Shown: positions 34,997 through 43,441 of the stretch, piece after piece
Position numbering within the stretch: the first letter of the stretch is position 1
How the letters are laid out: each line of letters starts with the position of its first letter
DNA from: Phenylobacterium sp. NIBR 498073
GTDB taxonomy: Bacteria > Pseudomonadota > Alphaproteobacteria > Caulobacterales > Caulobacteraceae
DNA length: 64,000 bases
Direction of reading: 5' to 3'
Assembly: GCF_027286305.1 (NCBI RefSeq)
Contig: NZ_CP114599.1
Location: 186,001-250,000 of the forward strand
Program-made: the position numbers and the translations under genes
The notes under the pieces: generated by a model
Seen by the model: the letters and a program-made list of their open reading frames with translations, nothing else
Database searches by the model: none
What the model was told of the DNA's origin: nothing

Positions 34997-35800
34997 CTAG
35001 CCCGTTGGCCACTCGCCCGTTGGCCTAATCTGCAAGCTCTTTCGGATCACTACGCCATCTCGCCTAATCTCTAGATCGAGTGCTTGCCCCCACGGCATAG
35101 CCGCGTTGTAGCTCGCGAGATCATAGACCGGGCGCCCGTTCACCTGAAGGATGACGTCGCCAGGCAAGATGTCGCTAAGGAAGCCCGGCGATCCCGTTCG
35201 AATGGCCACGACGACGAGGCCGCGATTCGTGCCGTATCGGCGGGCCTCATCAAGATCGAGCGGCCGCACGCGTAAACCGTAGCCCTTACGTGGTATTGGG
35301 GCCAAGAAGATCGCCGATTGATCATACCGATCGACAGAGTACGGGACATAGTTCGTCTGCGAGCCGTAGGTCGTCGTTGTGCCCGAGTAGGTTCCGCTTG
35401 CCGACCCGCCATAACCGAAGATTTGCGCGGTGCCGTTGGAATATGTCGTTGTCGTGGTTGGGGTCGTGATGGGCAGCGTTCCCGAGATCGTGCTCGCATA
35501 TTCAGCCGACATGATGATGCGCGTCGCGCCGACCTTCTTGGCTTGCCCGACGGCGCCGCGAGCGCCTTCCTGCGGACCGTTAAAGCTGGCTTGGCCGAGC
35601 GGAGAGTAGCCGTCGCGGAACGCGATCAGGACATCCTTGAGCGGGTCGCCGGTGCTGACTTGGACGCTGGGAGTGGCACCCATCACTGGCTCAGGAACGA
35701 TGGTTTGGCCTGTATAATCAACGGGCTGATAGAACTTGCTGTAGCCACTAGAGCATCCGCTCAGCAGCGCCGCAGCGCAGATTGCCGCCAATAACCGCAT
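34997..35800 (-). CDS. PDZ-domain lipoprotein, 267 residues
   Basis: From ATG 35800 the protein has a lipoprotein signal (MRLLAAICAAALLSGC, lipobox LLSG-C) and a mature region with Ser/Thr/Gly-rich low-complexity loops (TTPTTTTTYSNGT, GYGGSASGTYSGTTTTYGSQT, about residues 125-165), then a C-terminal PDZ domain (YGLRVRPL, NRGLVVVAIRTGSPGFLSDILPGDVILQVNGRPV, about 185-262). The carboxylate-binding loop reads YGL. No protease domain is attached. It may bind C-termini of envelope proteins. The longer frame to 35908 is unlikely as it lacks a signal at its start. Island gene with low GC in its repeats. Confidence 0.8.
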   Translation of the reverse strand: MRLLAAICAAALLSGCSSGYSKFYQPVDYTGQTIVPEPVMGATPSVQVSTGDPLKDVLIAFRDGYSPLGQASFNGPQEGARGAVGQAKKVGATRIIMSAEYASTISGTLPITTPTTTTTYSNGTAQIFGYGGSASGTYSGTTTTYGSQTNYVPYSVDRYDQSAIFLAPIPRKGYGLRVRPLDLDEARRYGTNRGLVVVAIRTGSPGFLSDILPGDVILQVNGRPVYDLASYNAAMPWGQALDLEIRRDGVVIRKSLQIRPTGEWPTG

Positions 35801-35919
35801 CCGTCCCCCCAACCCTGACGCGCAGATACTCCCCGAGCGCGCGATCCGCGACAATTGAGAATTTCGCATAGTGGTGCGCTTTTCGCTCTGGCCGAACAAT
35901 GCGATCATCGCGCAGCCTC

Positions 35920-36351
35920 CTAACTGGACGCCACATGCAGCTCGATTTCGCCGCCCACGAAGGCCTCACCAGCGCAGGTGACGCATACAACCGGCTCGAC
36001 GTTTGCTTCCTGTGTGACCATAGCCATTCTGAAGCGAGCCCCGCCATCGGCCTGCTCTGGCTTGGATCGCTCTTCCAGCTCCCAGAGCATCTGCGGCGGC
36101 GGCTGGTCGACCGAATTCGACGCCACTGTTCGCGCGTGTTGATCAAATGGTGAGAGCTTGAGCTGGGAGCTGTCCTTGTTTTGCCCCCACGCCGAGTTCG
36201 GACTTAGGCTGCCATAGCGTGTGCGGGTCGACTTCACCGACGGGAGTTCCGCTCGCGTGCATGAGGGAAGAGTGACCCGCTGCCGTTCTGATCGACGCAC
36301 GACGGCACTTTCAGATCCCAATCGGTCGTTGGAGTATTGGCCGCCCCGCAA
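35920..36351 (-). CDS. Possible hypothetical protein upstream of the PDZ lipoprotein
   Basis: An open frame of up to 143 residues whose second half (SPFDQHARTVASNSVDQPPPQ, EERSKPEQADGGARFRMAMV, EPVVCVTCAGEAFVGGEIEL) has a protein-like composition, whereas the first half is Arg/Ser-rich and may be noncoding. It runs in the same direction as the lipoprotein, 119 bases upstream. No domain recognised and the start is undefined; the gene may be shorter, or not a gene. The remainder of 35801-36487 shows nothing else I can support. Confidence 0.3.
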   Translation of the reverse strand: MRGGQYSNDRLGSESAVVRRSERQRVTLPSCTRAELPSVKSTRTRYGSLSPNSAWGQNKDSSQLKLSPFDQHARTVASNSVDQPPPQMLWELEERSKPEQADGGARFRMAMVTQEANVEPVVCVTCAGEAFVGGEIELHVASS

Positions 36352-36487
36352 CGGCTAACCCGCTGCCAACTGCTGTTTGAGGTTTGACGCCGCAGCTTAG
36401 GCGGCCCTAGCGGACCCCTTTTGGGCAATCGTCTTTCAGAGGCAAAAACGACTGCAACGGCACCGTTGCGTGGATTTAACTTGCAAC

Positions 36488-36508
36488 CAACTATCACAGT
36501 GATAGTTG
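36488..36508. promoter_or_regulatory. Perfect palindromic operator before the toxin-antitoxin pair
   Basis: CAACTATCAC-A-GTGATAGTTG: ten-base arms with a one-base centre, 19 bases before the toxin ATG. The core CTATCAC-GTGATAG recurs at 37373, and CTATCATGGTGATAG/T at 37404 and 37431. Likely autorepression site for the HTH antitoxin. Confidence 0.8.
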
Positions 36509-36526
36509 TGATACCCCGGGGGACAA

Positions 36527-36850
36527 ATGGGACCAGGCCAATGGTCGACTGGCAAGGCGACGCAGGAGATCAACGCATGCGCAAAGAGCGCTTCGCTGAA
36601 CATCACCTTCGTGAAGCCCGTCAAGGACCGGCTTCGCGAGCGCGGGCTGATTATGGGCGACGCGCTCTATGTCCTCCGTCGTGGTTTCGTCCTTGAGGAT
36701 CCAGGGACCACCACGCGACCTGGCTTCTTCAAGTACCTGATCGAAGCCACAACACCGAACAGCGAAGGCCGTACCGTGGGGATTCTAGTAATCCCCGATG
36801 GCTGCTGCATGCTTAAGCTTACCGACGTAAAATGGAGAGATGAATTATGA
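36527..36850 (+). CDS. DUF4258 toxin-like protein of an MqsRA-style module
   Basis: A 107-residue protein with a DUF4258-type core: ITFVKPVKDRLRERGLIMGDALYVLRRGFVLED (about 26-58), FFKYLIEATTPNSEGRTVGILVIPD (about 68-92) and the final strand CMLKLTDVKW. In MqsR-like and other BECR-fold toxins this pattern is an mRNA interferase or related RNase. Its stop overlaps the downstream HTH gene (ATGA at 36847-36850), toxin first, antitoxin second, as in mqsRA. The start may be this ATG (GGGGGA upstream) or a slightly later codon near SASLNITF. Toxic activity is inferred, not shown. Confidence 0.7.
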   Translation: MGPGQWSTGKATQEINACAKSASLNITFVKPVKDRLRERGLIMGDALYVLRRGFVLEDPGTTTRPGFFKYLIEATTPNSEGRTVGILVIPDGCCMLKLTDVKWRDEL

Positions 36851-37305
36851 AGAGGCTGGATTACCGCTACGACGAATGCGGCCTCGATAACGTCATTCTC
36901 GTCGGCCTTGAAGTCGTTGAGGATGACGTGGGCGATAGCTCCATTACGATTCATAACGTCGATGGACTTCAGCGCGCGATCGTCGAGGGCATAGCGAAGA
37001 AGAAGACTGGCATTAGCGGCCGTGAACTTCGTTTCGCGCGTACCGAGCTCGGTTTGACGCAGGCGGAGCTGGCGATGGTGGTTAGCAAGGATGTCCAAAC
37101 CGTAGGCCGATGGGAGCGTGGCGAGTTTCCGATCGACCCGACGGCCGAAACCGTCATTCGTGTGCTGGCGCTCCAACACGTGGAGGCCGCGTTGCCGGCC
37201 GTGGAACAGATGGCCTCGTGGTCGGTGGCTTCGTCGGGAGAACCTCCGATCTACATCGACGCTTCCGATCCGGACAATTGGCGACCGATGCCAATGGCGG
37301 CCTAG
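36847..37305 (+). CDS. MqsA-like HTH antitoxin / autorepressor
   Basis: A 152-residue protein: N-terminal segment MKRLDYRYDECGLDNVILVG with a short beta region, then an XRE HTH (GRELRFARTELGLTQAELAMVVSKDVQTVGRWERGE, about 60-95) and an acidic C-terminal tail ending DPDNWRPMPMAA. The layout fits the MqsA-type antitoxin HTH group that pairs with DUF4258 genes; the zinc cysteines of E. coli MqsA are not present. The palindromic operator upstream of the operon and three copies before the gene at 37466 suggest that this protein represses both. An intrinsic terminator follows. Confidence 0.8.
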   Translation: MKRLDYRYDECGLDNVILVGLEVVEDDVGDSSITIHNVDGLQRAIVEGIAKKKTGISGRELRFARTELGLTQAELAMVVSKDVQTVGRWERGEFPIDPTAETVIRVLALQHVEAALPAVEQMASWSVASSGEPPIYIDASDPDNWRPMPMAA

Positions 37306-37324
37306 AACATCCGTTGTCCTTTTG

Positions 37325-37348
37325 AGCCCCGCTTCGGCGGGGCTTTTT
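37325..37348 (+). terminator. Intrinsic terminator after the toxin-antitoxin operon
   Basis: AGCCCCGC (37325-37332), TTCG loop, GCGGGGCT (37337-37344) and TTTTT (37344-37348): an ultra-stable tetraloop hairpin with T-tract, 20 bases past the antitoxin stop. Confidence 0.92.
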
Positions 37349-37372
37349 CGTATCGGCTCGCCCGCCCTGGAA

Positions 37373-37387
37373 CTATCACAGTGATAG
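37373..37387. promoter_or_regulatory. Operator-like palindrome, copy 2
   Basis: CTATCAC-A-GTGATAG, identical in its core to the site before the toxin gene at 36488. First of three clustered copies upstream of the small gene at 37466. Confidence 0.8.
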
Positions 37388-37403
37388 CTCTATTGCGCTC
37401 CGC

Positions 37404-37418
37404 CTATCATGGTGATAT
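37404..37418. promoter_or_regulatory. Operator-like palindrome, copy 3
   Basis: CTATCATGGTGATAT: arms CTATCA/TGATA with one terminal mismatch; centre differs from copies 1 and 2 (TGG in place of CAG). Start-to-start spacing to copy 2 is 31 bases, about three helical turns. Confidence 0.7.
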
Positions 37419-37430
37419 ATCCGCTTTGGA

Positions 37431-37445
37431 CTATCATGGTGATAG
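37431..37445. promoter_or_regulatory. Operator-like palindrome, copy 4
   Basis: CTATCATGGTGATAG, a full palindromic core, 27 bases from copy 3 and 20 bases before ATG 37466. The promoter of the small gene must overlap these sites, favouring repression. Confidence 0.75.
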
Positions 37446-37465
37446 GTCGCATGGAGAGCATAGCG

Positions 37466-37618
37466 ATGACGAAGGCCGAAGACGCCAAGCCGCCGAAGAA
37501 GGATGAGACCCAGGTCCACGTCCTCCACGTCGGCGACCTGGCGAAGAAGAACTTCAAGGTAAGTGAGCAAATCCAGCTGCAGGCGCTCTGGGATCAGTCC
37601 TATGGGGTAGCGTTCTAG
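37466..37618 (+). CDS. Small operator-controlled protein, truncated at its 3' end
   Basis: ATG 37466 follows GGAGAGC (37453-37459); an in-frame ATG at 37451 is possible. The product begins MTKAEDAKPPKKDETQVHVL and continues HVGDLAKKNFKVSEQ...ALWDQSY before a short GVAF tail. Around 37600 the DNA switches to the antisense of another gene (37600-37945), so the native C-terminus is probably missing and only about 45 residues are original. I do not recognise the family. It stands behind three copies of the antitoxin-type operator, suggesting a further member of that regulon. Confidence 0.5.
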   Translation: MTKAEDAKPPKKDETQVHVLHVGDLAKKNFKVSEQIQLQALWDQSYGVAF

Positions 37619-37945
37619 GCTCTCCCATGCAGCGCCTATCCGCGTTGCGAGAGACCGCACCAGGAACATCGCCTGTGCAAAGGCTGGTAGGTTTGAGAGC
37701 CCGTCTTGATCAAGGGCGTTTAGCGCCAAGATCAGGAGGCGCTGAAGAATTTGGACGTCATTGGCCGCCTGTCCCGATACCAGGAAGAGTTGGACCTCGT
37801 TCTGAGGAACGAGGGCTAGGTCGCCCTTCTTGAACGAGAGCGGATAGATCGTTGCTTGCATTCGAGCTTGGCCCTGGGTCGAGGCGAGCAGCTTGGGGGC
37901 TGAGCCTAAGACGATCGGCCTGTCCTCCATCCTGCTCGGGCTCAT
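37600..37945 (-). pseudogene. Truncated hypothetical gene at the right end of the island
   Basis: On the minus strand from ATG 37945 (AGGA upstream): MSPSRMEDRPIVLGSAPKLL, then MQATIYPLSFKKGDLALVPQ and a helical region DVQILQRLLILALNAL...AQAMFLVRSLATRIGAAWESLER. The helical portion reads as a genuine protein; after AWESLE the frame runs antisense through the small operator-controlled gene, so the 3' part has been lost. Hypothetical proteins with a QAANDVQILQRLL-like segment occur in other bacteria in my recollection, without known function. It is convergent with the fragment at 37466. Confidence 0.5.
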
Positions 37946-38057
37946 ACACTGTTCCTGTAGACGCATGCACTGTTCGAGCGGCGCATCGTCTCTTCCCGTT
38001 GCACATCTCCTGTCAGGGACGCTCACTTCTTCCGAGAGACATCTTCTTCTTCCCTTT

Positions 38058-38903
38058 CACACCGCCGCCGGTCAGGGCGGCCATGCTGGCCGAGTGGTGC
38101 GGGGTGCGGAAGGGACGGGCGCGGGTCAACTCGCCCTTGGCGATCAGTCCGGCCACCGAATGGACCATCGAGGTCTCCAGCAGCTCGGCCGGCGACAGCG
38201 GCGGCAAGAGGCCGGGCAGCCGCGCGGCCATCATCGATTTGCCCGAGCCGGGCGGGCCGCAGAACAGCAGGTTGTGACCGCCGGCGGCGGCGACCTCCAG
38301 GGCCCGCTTGGCGTTCTCCTGGCCCTTGACGTCGCGCAGGTCTGGGACCCGCTCGCCGTCGAGCATGGCGCCGGGCCTGGGCGGGGCGAGCACCTGGGTC
38401 CCACGGAAGTGGTTGACGACCGCGACCAGCGAAGGCGCGGCCAGCACGCGGGTTTCACCCGCCCAGGCCGCCTCTGGCCCCGAGGCTTCCGGACAGATCA
38501 GGCCGAGCCCGAACCCGCCGGCCGCCACCGCCGCCGGCAGGGCGCCGGCGACCGCGACGATGCGGCCGTCGAGCGACAGCTCGCCGATCGCCGCCCACTC
38601 GGCCAGGGCGTCGGGCGGCAGCACACCCATCGAGGCCATCACCGCCAAAGCGATCGGCAGGTCGTAGTGGCTGCCTTCCTTGGGCAGGTCGGCGGGGGCG
38701 AGATTGACGATGATCCGGCGGCTGGGCATGGCCAGGCCGAGGCCGGCGAAGGCGGCGCGGACCCGCTCGCGGCTCTCGGCGACGGCCTTGTCGCCGAGGC
38801 CCACCAGCATGAACTTCACCTCGCCGGTGGTCAGCTGGACCTCGACGTCGACGCGGCGGGCCTCGACGCCCTGAAAGGCTACAGTGACGACGCGGGAAGC
38901 CAT
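38058..38903 (-). pseudogene. comM: comM/yifB N-terminal half, cut off by the island
   Basis: Starts [20 protein letters not shown] and contains the ChlI/Lon-like N-terminal domain (SYDLP-type segment [24 protein letters not shown]) and the AAA Walker A loop [16 protein letters not shown] (about residue 220). It runs intact to [18 protein letters not shown] and then into foreign codons ([14 protein letters not shown], stop near 38013). Walker B, sensors and the Mg_chelatase_C domain are 12.5 kb away. The truncated product could fold its N-domain but not hydrolyse ATP. Flanked by gshB as in related genomes, confirming that this is the native locus. Confidence 0.93.
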
Positions 38904-39035
38904 GCCAACCCCTAGAAATGGCTCAACTTATCCACAAGCCCAGCACGCCGCGCGGGCCGGATCAAGAACAAAAGTCGAACTTTTCAGGAAGGTGAGACGA
39001 TTCCGCGACTTATGCGTGTCTCTTGGAGTTGCAAC

Positions 39036-39983
<948 letters not shown>

Positions 39984-40059
39984 GGCGGGCTCCTGAACGG
40001 CGAAGGTGTCTGAGATAGGCCGGGAGGGCGCAGAGCGCCAGCGCGCAGCGTACTGTTGC

Positions 40060-40198
40060 TGTCATCCCGGTATCGGCGCGGCCGAAGACCGGGACCCATT
40101 CGCGCCTGCGCTTCAAGGCATGGCGAGGCCGCGCCGCATCCTGATCCATCCGGTTTTCATGGGTGCCGGACAGCCGCTCTGCGGCTTCCGGGATGACA
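40060..40198. repeat. Interspersed intergenic repeat, copy E (inverted orientation)
   Basis: TGTCATCCCGG (40060-40070) and CCGGGATGACA (40188-40198). The inner GGGTGCCGG/CATGGGTGCC segment and ACCGGGACCCATTCGCG place the CATGAACACC-like half on the right, so relative to copies A, B and D it is reversed. It sits between the SirB1-like stop and the gshB start. Confidence 0.85.
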
Positions 40199-40205
40199 CG
40201 TGGGG

Positions 40206-41021
40206 TCAGTTCAGCCGCAGGCGGACGCGTTCGCGCTGGGCGCGGGCGGCCAGCGCCGCGCCGCCGTCGAGGGTGCTGGCGTGGGCCAGGGCCTGGAGGG
40301 CGCCGGCCAGCGCGCCCTGGCCCTCGCGGGCGGCGGCGACGTCGAGCCAGGGCCGGTGGTCGAGCGGGTCGAGCAGGGCCCGGCGCAGGGCGGCGCGTTC
40401 GGCGCGGCCGAAGTCGCCGGCGGCGGCGGCGCGGGCGAAGACATTGTTCTGCAGCCGGATCAGCACCGCCCGGTCGCTGGCCGGGGCCATCAGCCGGTCG
40501 AGCCGGTCGGCGACGTTGGGGGTCAGGCCGGCGTGCAGGGCGCGGCGGGTGAGCTCGGAGGGCAGCACCACGCGGCCTTCGCTGAACGGGTCGAGGGCCA
40601 GGGGCCCCTCGAGCGTCTCGATGCGCAGCAGGAAGTGGCCGGGGAAATCGACGCCCTGGACCGACAGCCCACACTTGCGCGCCACGTGCAGGTAGAACAC
40701 GCCCAGCGCCACCGGCAGGCCGCGGCGGCGTTCGGCGACCGCCACCACGCAGGCGTTGTCGGGATGGTCGTAGGTCAGGAGATCGCCGGTCAGGCCGAGG
40801 TCGCCGGCCAGGGTCTCGGCCAGGGCCTCCTCGGGGCTTTCATTGCGCAGCCGCGCCGAGAGCCGCTCGACGCCGAGACCTGCGAGGTCGAGCGCCGCCC
40901 GCGGATCGCGGGCCGGGTCCTCGTGCACGGCGCAGGCGACCGCGGCGTCGAAGAGCGGGAAGCTCTCGTCCGCGGCCTGGCCGGCTTCGCGCAGCAGATT
41001 TTCGGCGTCCTCTTGGGTCAT
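40206..41021 (-). CDS. SirB1-type transglutaminase-like protein with helical-repeat C-terminus
   Basis: The 271-residue protein has the SirB1 N-terminal transglutaminase-like fold: DHPDNACVVAVAERRRGLPVALGVFYLHVARKCGLSVQGVDFPGHFLLR (about 85-135), where the Cys/His/Asp positions of active transglutaminases are partly replaced. The C-terminal part (RLQNNVFARAAAAGDFGRAERAALRR...) is TPR-like. Biochemical function is unknown; family members are widely conserved in proteobacteria. It follows yraN by 11 bases on the same strand, so it is probably in the rsmI-yraN operon. Confidence 0.88.
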   Translation of the reverse strand: MTQEDAENLLREAGQAADESFPLFDAAVACAVHEDPARDPRAALDLAGLGVERLSARLRNESPEEALAETLAGDLGLTGDLLTYDHPDNACVVAVAERRRGLPVALGVFYLHVARKCGLSVQGVDFPGHFLLRIETLEGPLALDPFSEGRVVLPSELTRRALHAGLTPNVADRLDRLMAPASDRAVLIRLQNNVFARAAAAGDFGRAERAALRRALLDPLDHRPWLDVAAAREGQGALAGALQALAHASTLDGGAALAARAQRERVRLRLN

Positions 41022-41032
41022 CGCGCTCGGAA

Positions 41033-41407
41033 TTATGCGCCCTTCCAGGCATCAGGGGCGTGAACCGGAAGCCGTCCGGGCGCCAGGGCGATCAAATCGA
41101 GCCGAACGGCGATATTTTGCAAGCTCGGCCGACGTGCGGCGATTGCGCGCCCCGCCCGCCGCAGCCGCTCGCGCTGGACGTCGGAGACCGCTTCGAGCGC
41201 GGCCTGGAGGGAGGCGCGCTGCTTGACCTCGACCACCGCCAGCACCCGGCCGCGCTGCGCCAGCAGGTCGATTTCCCCCTGCGGCGTGCGCAGCCGGAAG
41301 CCGAGAATGCGATAGCCCTTGGCCATCAGCCAGAGCGCCGCCCAGACCTCGGCTCGGCGTCCGGCGGTCCGGGCCGCCGCCCCGCGCGCCTGTCGGACGA
41401 CGTTCAC
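41033..41407 (-). CDS. yraN: YraN/UPF0102 family endonuclease-like protein
   Basis: A 124-residue protein with the UPF0102 core GRRAEVWAALWLMAKGYRILGFRLRTPQGEIDLLAQRGRVLAVVEVKQRAS (residues 17-67), containing the nuclease-like G-E-I-D...E-V-K pattern of a restriction-endonuclease fold. Function is not firmly known; some members act in recombination or peptidoglycan contexts. The start overlaps the stop of rsmI by four bases (41404-41407), a conserved rsmI-yraN pairing. Confidence 0.92.
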   Translation of the reverse strand: MNVVRQARGAAARTAGRRAEVWAALWLMAKGYRILGFRLRTPQGEIDLLAQRGRVLAVVEVKQRASLQAALEAVSDVQRERLRRAGRAIAARRPSLQNIAVRLDLIALAPGRLPVHAPDAWKGA

Positions 41408-42270
41408 TTCTGCTTGAGCTCCATGGCCCGGCGGTAGAGATCGCGGCGCGGCAGGCCCAGCGCCTTGGCGACCTCGGCCGCGGCGTCGGCGGGTTTCAGG
41501 CGGGTGAGGGCGTCGGCCAGGGCGGTGTCGGCGTCGGCGGCGGTGGCCGCCGCCTCGCGGCCGGGGCCGACCAGGATCACCAGCTCGCCCTTGGGAAAGT
41601 CCATCTTGGGATCGGCGGCCAGCTCATCCAACGGGGCGCGGGTGACGGTCTCGTATAGCTTGGTCAGCTCGCGGCCGACGGCCGCCTCGCGCGGACCGAA
41701 CACCGCGGCCATGTCGGCGAGGCTGGAGGCCAGGCGCGAGCCGCCCTCGAAGAACACCAGGGTGGCGCGGATGCCGGCTAGCTCCTCGAAGAACGCCCTG
41801 CGTGCGGCGCTCTTGGGCGGCGGGAAGCCGGCGAACAGGAAGCGGTCGGTGGGCAGGCCGGCGACCGACAGCCCGGCCAGCAGGGCCGAGGCGCCGGGGA
41901 TCGGATAGACGGCCGAGCCCTGGGCCACCGCCTCGCGCACCAGCCGGAAGCCGGGATCGGAGACCAGCGGCGTGCCGGCGTCGGAAATCTGGGCGATGCG
42001 GCCGCCCTCGGCGAGCAGGGCCAGGGCCTTGGGGCCGCTGCGGTCGGCCGAGTGCTCGTCATAGCGTTCGACCTTCTTTGACAGGCCGTAGGCGGAGAGC
42101 AGCTTGGCGGCGACGCGGGTGTCCTCGGCCAGCACCAGGTCGCAGCCGAAAAGCACATCGAGCGCGCGCAGGGTGATGTCGCGCAGGTTCCCGATCGGCG
42201 TCGCCACAACGTAGAGGCCGGGATCGAGCGGGGCTTCAGAGAGGGGCGGTGGGGGCGGGTGACGCGACAT
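41404..42270 (-). CDS. rsmI: 16S rRNA (cytidine(1402)-2'-O)-methyltransferase
   Basis: Methylates the ribose of C1402 in the ribosomal P site using S-adenosylmethionine. The 288-residue protein shows the RsmI/tetrapyrrole-methylase pattern: LYVVATPIGNLRDITLRAL (residues 18-36), EDTRVAAKLL, ISDAGTPLVSDPG (SAM loop), PIPGASALLAGLSVAGLPT and REAAVGRELTKLYE. The C-terminal extension ends in a small helical HTH-like tail typical of alphaproteobacteria. Overlaps yraN downstream; hemW lies 25 bases upstream on the same strand. Confidence 0.96.
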   Translation of the reverse strand: MSRHPPPPPLSEAPLDPGLYVVATPIGNLRDITLRALDVLFGCDLVLAEDTRVAAKLLSAYGLSKKVERYDEHSADRSGPKALALLAEGGRIAQISDAGTPLVSDPGFRLVREAVAQGSAVYPIPGASALLAGLSVAGLPTDRFLFAGFPPPKSAARRAFFEELAGIRATLVFFEGGSRLASSLADMAAVFGPREAAVGRELTKLYETVTRAPLDELAADPKMDFPKGELVILVGPGREAAATAADADTALADALTRLKPADAAAEVAKALGLPRRDLYRRAMELKQK

Positions 42271-42295
42271 GGGGCAAGGCTTCGCCGGTTATCGC

Positions 42296-43441
42296 TCAGG
42301 TCGCAAGCCTGGAGGTGACGTGGTCGAGCAGCAGGCGGCCCTCTCGCGTGGCGCGCAGGCGGGCCCGGTCGGGCGCAATCAGGCCGGCGGCGATCAGGTC
42401 GGTCACCTTCGGATGGTCGGGGGTAAGACCGAGGGCGGCGACCTCGTCGAAGCCGACGCCCGGCGCGATGCGCAGGCCGGCCAGCAGGCGTTCCTCGGCG
42501 GCTTCGACGGCGCTCAGGGTCTCGCGGGTGGCGAAGGTCGCCCCGCCAGTCTCGCGCGCGGCGATGTAGTCGGCCGGCTTGGCGTGGGCGAAGGTGGCGG
42601 TGCGGGCGCCGTCCAGGGTCAGCCGGCCATGCGCGCCGGGGCCGGCGCCAACATAGTCCTGGCCGGTCCAGTAGACGAGGTTGTGGCGCGAGCGGGCGGC
42701 GGCGCCGCGGGCGTGGTTGGAAACCTCATAGGCTTCGAAACCGGCGGCTTCGAGCACCGCCTGGGTGGTCTCGTAGAGTTGGGCGGCGGTCTCCTCGCCC
42801 GGCGGGACCAAGGTCCCGCGGCGCACGGCGCGGTCGAAGGCGGTGCCGGCCTCGATGGTCAGCTGATAGGGCGAGACGTGCTCAGCCCCGAGGTCGATGG
42901 CGGCGCGCAGCTCAGCCTGCCAGGCGGCCGGCGTCTGGCCGGGGCGGGCGTAGATCATGTCGACCGACAGCCGCGGAAAGCTGGCGGCGGCGACCTGGGC
43001 TGCGCGGCGGGCCTCGGCGGCGTCGTGATTGCGGCCGAGCAGGGCGAGGCTCTCGTCGTCCAGCGCCTGCAGGCCGAGCGACAGGCGGTTGACCCCGGCG
43101 TCGGCGAAGGCGGCGAAGCGGCCGGCCTCGGCGTCGGTGGGGTTGGCTTCGAGCGTCACCTCGACCGCGCCGGCCGGGGTCCAGAGGCGGCGGGCGAGCG
43201 CGATCAGCTCGCCGGCCCAGGCCGGATCCATCAGCGAGGGGGTGCCGCCGCCGAAGAAGATCGAGACCAGCTCGCGCGGCCCGGTCAGGGCGCGCTGGGC
43301 GGCGAGGTCGTCGGCGATGGCGCGGACCAGGGCCGCCTGCTCCTCGCCCCGGCCGCGGTCGCGATAGACGTTGAAGTCGCAGTAGGGGCAGATCTTCGCG
43401 CAGTAGGGCCAGTGGATGTAGAGGCCCAGTTCGGCGGTCAA
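42296..43441 (-). CDS. hemW: Radical SAM heme chaperone HemW
   Basis: A 381-residue radical SAM protein with [11 protein letters not shown] (CxxxCxxC at residues 14-21) and the adjacent YIHWPYC start; further HemW features are [16 protein letters not shown] and the C-terminal winged segment. It carries or inserts heme rather than making coproporphyrinogen, unlike the related HemN. Because HemW belongs to the CxxxCxxC-x-C group, absence of the HemN N-terminal helix supports this call. The start overlaps the stop of rdgB by four bases. Confidence 0.93.
   Translation of the reverse strand: MTAELGLYIHWPYCAKICPYCDFNVYRDRGRGEEQAALVRAIADDLAAQRALTGPRELVSIFFGGGTPSLMDPAWAGELIALARRLWTPAGAVEVTLEANPTDAEAGRFAAFADAGVNRLSLGLQALDDESLALLGRNHDAAEARRAAQVAAASFPRLSVDMIYARPGQTPAAWQAELRAAIDLGAEHVSPYQLTIEAGTAFDRAVRRGTLVPPGEETAAQLYETTQAVLEAAGFEAYEVSNHARGAAARSRHNLVYWTGQDYVGAGPGAHGRLTLDGARTATFAHAKPADYIAARETGGATFATRETLSAVEAAEERLLAGLRIAPGVGFDEVAALGLTPDHPKVTDLIAAGLIAPDRARLRATREGRLLLDHVTSRLAT

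Larger units (their letters stand above)
25494..38060. mobile_element. Genomic island of about 12.5 kb splitting comM
   Basis: Defined by the two comM halves. The right junction is at the codons for TGGGV (38058-38070), where comM sequence gives way to GTGAAAGGGAAGAAG on the minus strand; the left is just before CTGCATAATGGC (25481-25493). ACCGC lies exactly at the right junction (38061-38065) and ACCGT at 25511-25515, possibly a worn 5-bp target duplication. Content is lower in GC than the flanks by eye and dominated by unfamiliar small genes, truncated genes and one broken IS1595. No integrase, resolvase or Tn7-like transposase set was recognised, so the element is either mobilised in trans or a decayed relic. 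Exact ends are uncertain by some tens of bases. Confidence 0.85.

Noticed and set aside
34669..35028. Plus-strand frame after the PAS remnant
   Set aside because: Arg/Ser/Pro-rich and antisense to the PDZ lipoprotein at its end.
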